A stretch of DNA of 64,000 nucleotides from Leptolinea sp. UBA4782. Lineage in GTDB: Bacteria; Chloroflexota; Anaerolineae; Anaerolineales; Anaerolineaceae. The stretch covers positions 1-64,000 of the forward strand of contig DHHC01000011.1 of assembly GCA_002403095.1 (NCBI GenBank), read 5' to 3'. Shown one piece after another: positions 59,064 through 64,000 of this stretch. A program made the position numbers and the translations under genes. The stretch's first letter is position 1. Each line of letters begins with the position of its first letter. The notes under the pieces were generated by a model. It had not been told where the DNA came from. It ran no database searches and was given only the letters and a program-made list of their open reading frames with translations.

Positions 59064-60008
59064 CTAAAGCATTTTGCGGATGATATCCAGTTGCCCTGCT
59101 GCGCCCAGGTACTCATTCTTTTGTGCGATGAACTTGGCATATTCCTGCATGAACACCTTGCCAATCGGGCGGAAGTCAAATACTTCGGGATGATCACGGA
59201 AATACTCGCGGTGAACGCGCGTCCACACCAGGCGGCCGTCGGTATCGATATTGATCTTGGTAACACCCAGCTCGGCAGCCCGCTTGAACTGTCCAGCATC
59301 CACACCACGTGCGCCAGCCATATTGCCGCCGGCAGCGTTGATACGGGCTACCTCATCCTGGGGTACCGAGCTGCTGCCATGCATGACCAGCGGAAAACCG
59401 GGCAGCTCTTTCTGGATCTGTTCAAGCACATCAAAGTGCAAGGATTGTGAGCCTTTGAACTTGAATGCGCCGTGGCTGGTTCCGATCGCCACTGCCAGGG
59501 AATCACAGCCGCTGCGCTGCACGAACTCCCGGGCTTTCTTCGGGTCGGTCAGCTTGGCTTCGGCTTCGCTCACCTGGACATGTTCTTCCACACCGCCCAG
59601 CTGCCCAAGCTCAGCTTCAACCACGATACCGCGCGCATGGGCTGCATCCACCACCCGCCGGGTAAAGGCGATGTTGGTGTCGAAATCTTCATGGCTGGCA
59701 TCAATCATCACGGAGCTGTAAAAGCCGCTTTCGATGCAGTCATAACAGGTTGCTTCATCACCGTGGTCAAGGTGCACTGCGAATATGGCATCCGGGAAGA
59801 CTTCATCCGCCTGTTTGATAATGGCTTCGAGCATTTTCTTATGGCTGTATAAGCGGGCGCCTTTACTGATCTGGATGATGAAAGGGGCTTTACTGTCGAG
59901 GTTGCCCTGGAACAATCCCATTGTTTGCTCCAGGTTGTTAATGTTGTAAGCGCCGATGGCATATTTACCATAAGCTGCCTTAAAAAGCTTTTCGGTTGTA
60001 ACGATCAT
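59064..60008 (-). CDS. fba: Class II fructose-bisphosphate aldolase family protein
   Basis: The 314-residue zinc aldolase has GAYNINNLEQTMGLF (about 19-33), the catalytic HLDHGDE (79-85), IDASHEDF, VEAELGQLGG (about 128-137), AIGTSHGAFK and LVMHGSSSVP zinc-ligand histidines, and the NIDTDGRLVWT segment. The family cleaves fructose-1,6-bisphosphate or tagatose-bisphosphate reversibly. AAGGAG precedes the ATG. It has its own promoter and terminator. Confidence 0.9.
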   Translation of the reverse strand: MIVTTEKLFKAAYGKYAIGAYNINNLEQTMGLFQGNLDSKAPFIIQISKGARLYSHKKMLEAIIKQADEVFPDAIFAVHLDHGDEATCYDCIESGFYSSVMIDASHEDFDTNIAFTRRVVDAAHARGIVVEAELGQLGGVEEHVQVSEAEAKLTDPKKAREFVQRSGCDSLAVAIGTSHGAFKFKGSQSLHFDVLEQIQKELPGFPLVMHGSSSVPQDEVARINAAGGNMAGARGVDAGQFKRAAELGVTKINIDTDGRLVWTRVHREYFRDHPEVFDFRPIGKVFMQEYAKFIAQKNEYLGAAGQLDIIRKML

Positions 60009-60049
60009 GGTTAACTCCTTAACATGTTGTATAGATGATACCGCAGGGA

Positions 60050-60055
60050 ATTATA
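60050..60055 (-). promoter_or_regulatory. -10 element of the fba promoter
   Basis: TATAAT on the minus strand, start near 60043, about 35 bases ahead of the fba ATG. The -35 is not clear. Confidence 0.5.
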
Positions 60056-60100
60056 TTCTATTTTGCCGTGATAAGTGCACCTTTGCGCATGAAAAGGCGA

Positions 60101-61231
60101 TTACTCCAGCGGGATAGTGAAGCAGAAAGTGCTGCCTTGTCCCAATCCTTCACTTTCAGCCCAGATCTCACCGCCATGCGCTTCCACCCATTCTTTCGCA
60201 ATGGTCAGGCCAATCCCGCTGCCGCCGGTTTCCCGGGCACGCGAAGCATCTACCCGGTAAAAGCGTGTAAAGACAAGCTCGAGGTCTTCATGGGTCAATC
60301 CTCTGCCAGTATCAACCACAGAAAAATGGGTCCCGGTCTCATCCTGTGATACGCTCACCTCAACCCTGCCGCCCGGATGGGTGTATTTCAGGGCATTGCC
60401 AACCAGGTTCTGCAATACCTGGTCAACCCGGTTGATGTCTGCCCGCATCTCAATATCACCCGGATCAGGAATGTGCAGGTTAATGCCTGCTTCCCTGAAC
60501 TGGAAATCAAACCGCTTTTCCAGCCGGTTAAGCAGTTCTCTTATGAAGAATTTAGTGATCTGCAGTTGGTACTGCCCGGCTTCAACCCGGCTGAGTTCCT
60601 GGATATCCTCTACCAGGTGCTGCATCCTTTCCGCTTCAGCCAGTAAAACCTGGTATGTTTCCAGGTCCGGTTGGACGACGCCATCCATCAACCCTTCTGC
60701 AGTCCCCCGGATGGTGGTCAGCGGTGTGCGCAGCTCATGCGAGACATCTGCCAGAAGTTGCCGGCGCATAGTCTCGGTCTTCTCCAGCGACTCGGCCATA
60801 TGGTTGAAATTAACACCCAATCTCCCAATTTCATCCACATCCTTTTGCTGGTCACTTGCTGGTGCTTGCACCCTTTCTGAGTAATGCCCGTCAGCAATCC
60901 GCCGGGATGCCTGTGCAATTGCTTTTACGGGTGCAGCAATCGAGCGGCTGATCAACAGGCTGATGATGACTGCAACCGCAACACCGGCTGCAACTGCTAT
61001 GGAAAAGGCCTCAAAAACTGCGGCCTTGAAATTCCCGGCCTGCTGGTTCCCCTCGCCGCCCCCTTTACCAAATTCGCCCGTCGTTTGCCTTTCAACACCC
61101 AGATGGCGGTTGTAAGCATTCGGTGCGGCAACAGCCAGGATTGCACCGGTGATTACCGCAATAATCAGGATCACCAGCAGGTAAGAAACGAAAAGCCTGG
61201 CTGTCAGGTGGCGCTTTATATAGCCGATCAT
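60101..61231 (-). CDS. Sensor histidine kinase, BaeS-like
   Basis: The 376-residue kinase has two transmembrane helices (about 11-35 and 76-100) around a short extracytoplasmic loop that contains a Gly-rich stretch (GKGGGEGNQQ). A HAMP domain (about 96-150), HisKA with the phospho-His in DVSHELRTPL, and HATPase with NLVGNALKYT, DTGRGLTHED and GGSGIGLTI follow. It is coupled to the regulator upstream by an ATGA overlap. Signal unknown; such kinases often sense envelope stress. Confidence 0.9.
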   Translation of the reverse strand: MIGYIKRHLTARLFVSYLLVILIIAVITGAILAVAAPNAYNRHLGVERQTTGEFGKGGGEGNQQAGNFKAAVFEAFSIAVAAGVAVAVIISLLISRSIAAPVKAIAQASRRIADGHYSERVQAPASDQQKDVDEIGRLGVNFNHMAESLEKTETMRRQLLADVSHELRTPLTTIRGTAEGLMDGVVQPDLETYQVLLAEAERMQHLVEDIQELSRVEAGQYQLQITKFFIRELLNRLEKRFDFQFREAGINLHIPDPGDIEMRADINRVDQVLQNLVGNALKYTHPGGRVEVSVSQDETGTHFSVVDTGRGLTHEDLELVFTRFYRVDASRARETGGSGIGLTIAKEWVEAHGGEIWAESEGLGQGSTFCFTIPLE

Positions 61232-61914
61232 GTCACCACCTCGTCATCAAACCGGTAGCCAACCCCGCGTACTGTAGCGATCCATTGCTCGTGACCCAGC
61301 TTTTGGCGGATATGCCCGACATGGACATCCACCACGCGCGTATCCCCGTAATAAGCATGCCCCCAGATCTTTTCAAGCAGCATTTCGCGCGTCAGCACCC
61401 TGCCCCGGTTCTCGACCAGCCCTTTGAGCAAGTCAAACTCGACTGCGGTCAATTCGACTTCCTGGTCATCCACCCAAACCCGGCGGCTGCCAGCATCCAG
61501 GCGGATATGCTTGAAGGCAAAAACTTCTCCGCTGCTGCCGGTGTCCCCGCCCTTGCGGCGCAAAACCGACTTGATCCTTGCCACCAGTTCGCGCGGGCTG
61601 AAGGGCTTGTTAACGTAATCGTCTGCGCCAACAGATAAGCCAACCACTTTATCCATCTCATCTGTCCGGGCTGAGAGCATGATGACATAGACATCCGATT
61701 CTTTGCGCAGCTGGCTGAGGAGAGTTATTCCGTCCATACCGGGCAACATCACATCCAGGACCACAATATCCGGTTTGTATGCCCTGGCAGCCTGCAGCCC
61801 AGAAGGGCCATCACTGGCAGTGAATACCTCGTAGCCTTCTGGCTTCAGGTAAGCGCTGATGAGGTTCAGGATGCTCTGCTCGTCATCGATTACAAGAATT
61901 CTTACCGCGCTCAC
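61228..61914 (-). CDS. OmpR-family response regulator
   Basis: The 228-residue regulator has the acidic DDE near residue 11, phospho-acceptor Asp in VLDVMLPGMDG, Lys in VNKPFS and a winged-helix effector domain (LTAVEFDLLKGL and DTRVVDVHVGHIRQKLG). The GTG at 61914 has GGAGG five bases upstream; a TTG at 61926 inside that site is unlikely. It forms a two-component pair with the kinase. Confidence 0.9.
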   Translation of the reverse strand: MSAVRILVIDDEQSILNLISAYLKPEGYEVFTASDGPSGLQAARAYKPDIVVLDVMLPGMDGITLLSQLRKESDVYVIMLSARTDEMDKVVGLSVGADDYVNKPFSPRELVARIKSVLRRKGGDTGSSGEVFAFKHIRLDAGSRRVWVDDQEVELTAVEFDLLKGLVENRGRVLTREMLLEKIWGHAYYGDTRVVDVHVGHIRQKLGHEQWIATVRGVGYRFDDEVVT

Positions 61915-61994
61915 TGGTTCCTCCAAGGATGTGCTGCACCATGCTCATGGCACAGAAAAAACCGTAACCGGGATTTCCGGGTACGCATACTCGT

Positions 61995-62000
61995 ATTATA
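61995..62000 (-). promoter_or_regulatory. -10 element of the two-component operon
   Basis: TATAAT on the minus strand, start near 61988, about 74 bases ahead of the GTG. No clear -35 at standard spacing. Confidence 0.5.
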
Positions 62001-62119
62001 CGCGTTTCCGCTCCCCGCAAGACATGGTACCCTTTTCTCAAGAAGTCCGCATGAAGGATATGTGAAGGTAGTGTAAATGTTATTATGATTATTCCACAAC
62101 ATCCTGATCATGGCTTTTC

Positions 62120-62138
62120 AAGTAAAATGGTTTTACTT
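62120..62138. promoter_or_regulatory. Perfect inverted repeat ahead of the PfkB-like gene
   Basis: AAGTAAAA and TTTTACTT flank a 3-base centre. It lies 9 bases upstream of the ATG at 62148 and would be a natural operator or leader hairpin if that is the true start. Confidence 0.45.
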
Positions 62139-62147
62139 CTCAAAACG

Positions 62148-63005
62148 ATGAAACCCAGTCCAGGTTCCCACACCCCGCCCCACCCGGCTGTGTACATCCA
62201 CAGCCTTGAACCGATTTGGATCGATTACGGGACTTTCCCCCGCCTGCCGAATACCGGTGAGGATATCTATTGCGATGGTTTGAATTTCCAGTTTGGGCTC
62301 GGATATGCGCTGAACCAGGAACTGCAGGCTGCGAAGGTTCCATCTTACTGGTTTGTTCATTATGCAGAAGAAGTATTCCGCAGCCTGGCCAACCAGCAAG
62401 CGCGAGATGACAACCTGGGAGATCGTTTGCTCCCTGCCAGGCAAAACTTACAGGCCAGCCTGGCAATCAGCGCACCCCTTAAGTCAGGGGAGAAGAAATT
62501 CATCCTGGTTGACCCTCCCCGGAAGCTGGCTGCAGATCAGGTATGCTTTTCAGTACCGGATCAATCCTGGCTGGTATTGCTGGACTGGAAGCCGGGAGAA
62601 AGCCTGCAAGAAGTCCTTGCTGGCTGCCGGCTCAAGAACGTCCATGTCTGTCTGGGTCTCGCTTTACATGAAGAGAAACCGGTAGATACTTTGCAGCTGC
62701 TGGCTTGTTTGGGTGAAGTTTCACCCGTCGACCTGGTGTTCTTCTACTCCCCTCCTTACCTCCCCCCGCCCGCTCAACATGCAGACAGGGGGTTAATCAG
62801 CAAGTTATGCGCCAGTGTGCCATTTGTGCTGATAGCCAGTCTGGATGAATTGACGGTTTTTCAATCTGAAAAGGAGTGGAAATCCATTTCGTCATCTGGA
62901 AATGATCCATTCACCTGGCTGGCAGGCTGGCTGGCAGCGTACCTGCAGTCACGCCTGCATGGTTCTTCAGTCGCAGCAGCTATAGACTATGCGCAATCTT
63001 TTTAG
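62148..63005 (+). CDS. Degenerate PfkB/ribokinase-like protein
   Basis: The 285-residue product resembles PfkB kinases at both ends: IDYGTFPRLPNTGEDIYCDGLNFQFGLGYALNQ (about 28-58) parallels the family opening, and SSGNDPFTWLAGWLAAYLQSRLHGSSVAAAIDYA (about 250-283) parallels the GAGDxF catalytic region, but the GAGD is SGND. The usual glycine pair GGKGxN reads QFGLGYALN. Kinase activity is doubtful or altered. The start is uncertain: the frame is open from 62085, but similarity begins only after 62148 and no ribosome site supports the earlier ATG. Confidence 0.55.
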   Translation: MKPSPGSHTPPHPAVYIHSLEPIWIDYGTFPRLPNTGEDIYCDGLNFQFGLGYALNQELQAAKVPSYWFVHYAEEVFRSLANQQARDDNLGDRLLPARQNLQASLAISAPLKSGEKKFILVDPPRKLAADQVCFSVPDQSWLVLLDWKPGESLQEVLAGCRLKNVHVCLGLALHEEKPVDTLQLLACLGEVSPVDLVFFYSPPYLPPPAQHADRGLISKLCASVPFVLIASLDELTVFQSEKEWKSISSSGNDPFTWLAGWLAAYLQSRLHGSSVAAAIDYAQSF

Positions 63006-63054
63006 CATGAATGAATTGCAACAGCTTTTTGGCTAATCCACAACAGGTTATTGT

Positions 63055-63060
63055 TATAAT
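63055..63060 (+). promoter_or_regulatory. -10 element for the TIGR04076 gene
   Basis: TATAAT, start near 63067, about 29 bases before the ATG at 63096, leaving room for AGGAG. Confidence 0.5.
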
Positions 63061-63095
63061 CAACCTGCCCTAACCATCCACCTACAGGAGACTTC

Positions 63096-63389
63096 ATGGA
63101 AACCGAATCCAAACCAACCCAATACGATGTTACCGCCACCGTGATCAGCCAGAAAGGCACCTGCCATGCTGGATATAAGGTTGGCGACCAGCTGTGCTTT
63201 GTTGGCACCACTATCAGCGGTGCGCCTGTCTGCCTTTCCGCACTGGATTGCATGCTCTCTTCTGTGATCTCATTGCGCTATGGAGCAAACTACCCCTGGG
63301 CGCCGGAAGGCACCATTCCGCTTGCCTGCCCCGATGCCGGGAGCCCGGTGGTTTTTGAATTAAAACGCATCCCCCCGGTTGAAGGATAA
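63096..63389 (+). CDS. TIGR04076 family protein
   Basis: The 97-residue protein matches the TIGR04076 family: YDVTATVISQKGTCHAGYKVGDQLCF near the start, ICxxA-like PVCLSALDCMLSSVISLRYGANYPW in the middle, and CPDAGSPVVFELKRI at the end. Four or more conserved cysteines suggest metal or redox chemistry. Function unknown; it occurs in many anaerobes. AGGAG precedes the ATG. The alcohol dehydrogenase follows after 15 bases, probably co-transcribed. Confidence 0.82.
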   Translation: METESKPTQYDVTATVISQKGTCHAGYKVGDQLCFVGTTISGAPVCLSALDCMLSSVISLRYGANYPWAPEGTIPLACPDAGSPVVFELKRIPPVEG

Positions 63390-63404
63390 CCAAACGGGAA
63401 TATT

Positions 63405-64000
63405 ATGTTCGAATTTGCGACCGCCACACGCATCATGTTTGGCAGGGGCAGTGTTACCCAGGCACTGCCCGCCATCACGCAATTTGGTGTCCGGGCACTG
63501 GTTGTGCAGGGGTTTGCCGAACAGTATGCCCAACCAATCCTGGATTCATTCAAAGCTGAAGGCATTTCCTTGACTGTTTACCGGGTCAGGGGTGAACCCA
63601 CCATCCAGTCTGTCCAGCAGGCAATCGAATCTGCCCGCCAGCACCAGGCAGAAATGGTCATTGCGCTCGGCGGCGGCAGTGCGATTGACACCGCTAAAGC
63701 CGTGGCTGCTATGCTTGCCAACCCGGGGGAACTGCTGGATTACCTCGAAGTGGTAGGGAAAGGGCAAACCCTCCGTAACCCCAGCCTGCCATGCATCACC
63801 ATTCCCACCACCTCCGGTACGGGGTCTGAAGTAACCCGGAATGCAGTGCTCGAAGTCCCCGAAAAATCCGTCAAAGTCAGCCTGCGCAGCGCATACATGC
63901 TGCCGAGCCTGGCAGTGGTCGACCCTGAACTCACCCTCTCCCTCCCCCCAAAGTCAACAGCCAGCAGTGGTTTGGATGCACTGACCCAGGTGATAGAACC
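63405..64000 (+). CDS. Iron-containing alcohol dehydrogenase, partial (cut by the window end)
   Basis: The first 198 residues are present and open to the window edge. They start FEFATATRIMFGRGSV, then have VVQGFAEQYAQP, the NAD-binding ALGGGSAIDTAKAVAAM (about 89-105), ITIPTTSGTGSEVTRNAVL (about 135-153) and VVDPELT, typical of type III Fe-dependent ADHs. The start of the metal-binding region (SGLDALTQVIE) is just reached. GGGA lies seven bases before the ATG. Substrate (alcohol, butanol, maleylacetate) cannot be told from this part. Confidence 0.9.
   Translation, partial: MFEFATATRIMFGRGSVTQALPAITQFGVRALVVQGFAEQYAQPILDSFKAEGISLTVYRVRGEPTIQSVQQAIESARQHQAEMVIALGGGSAIDTAKAVAAMLANPGELLDYLEVVGKGQTLRNPSLPCITIPTTSGTGSEVTRNAVLEVPEKSVKVSLRSAYMLPSLAVVDPELTLSLPPKSTASSGLDALTQVIE

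Noticed and set aside
1..64000. tRNA, rRNA, CRISPR arrays, insertion sequences, prophage or defence islands
   Set aside because: Reading the intergenic spaces and protein set showed no cloverleaf-type tRNA, spaced repeats, transposases, integrases or known defence genes.

Overview
The window looks like a chromosomal segment of an Anaerolineae-type member of the Chloroflexota. This is inferred from protein character and gene order (dcw cluster, DUF3048 lipoprotein, TreS/MGH sugar locus, MurG variant); no rRNA or marker placement was possible. Coding density is high, with many start/stop overlaps (ATGA, GTGA, TGATG) that mark translationally coupled operons. I saw no tRNA, rRNA, CRISPR array, insertion sequence or prophage.

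Layout. 0-4.6 kb: a CrtI-type desaturase, an unusual gene-poor stretch (promoter, strong ribosome site, 19-residue leader peptide, two hairpins and a photolyase-like N-terminal remnant on the minus strand), a DUF3048 lipoprotein, a DUF2085 membrane protein and two small membrane proteins. 4.6-9.8 kb: a minus-strand thiamine operon behind a TPP riboswitch (thiN, thiB, thiP, thiQ, then a DUF402 gene). 9.8-16.6 kb: proC with a methyltransferase, a PatB/MalY-type lyase, a DUF218 protein, a cold-shock protein, a Nal1-like serine peptidase and a YifB/ComM ATPase. 16.6-20.8 kb: a KimA-type potassium transporter beside a KdpE-like regulator and a shortened KdpD-like kinase. 20.9-26.3 kb: clpB, an acyl-ACP thioesterase, an ArfB-like rescue factor and an MFS exporter.

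26.3-34.2 kb: a sugar-uptake operon, mostly lower in G+C than its surroundings (sampled lines near 42%, against 52-65% elsewhere). It holds a LacI regulator, a binding protein, two permeases, an MGH/GH63-like glycosidase and trehalose synthase. 34.9-52.6 kb: a nearly complete division and cell-wall cluster: mraZ, rsmH, ftsL, ftsI, murF, mraY, murD, ftsW, murG, a CvpA-like gene, murC, a 59-codon gene, murB, ddl, ftsQ, ftsA, ftsZ. It starts at a promoter followed by three GTGG repeats at 10-bp spacing (probable MraZ site), and murE is missing.

52.6-64 kb: a HAD phosphatase; a GntR-controlled operon (gntR, alkyl-DHAP-synthase-like flavoprotein, GlpD-like dehydrogenase, FGGY kinase) with a FadR-like operator; class II aldolase; a BaeSR-type two-component pair; a degenerate PfkB-like protein; a TIGR04076 protein; and the start of an iron-type alcohol dehydrogenase cut by the window end.

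The points most worth following are the orphan leader/attenuator with photolyase remnant, the ether-lipid-or-polyol operon with its FadR-like operator, KimA paired with a sensor-less KdpD, DUF402 in the thiamine operon, the murC-murB small gene, and the ftsW/murG overlap.
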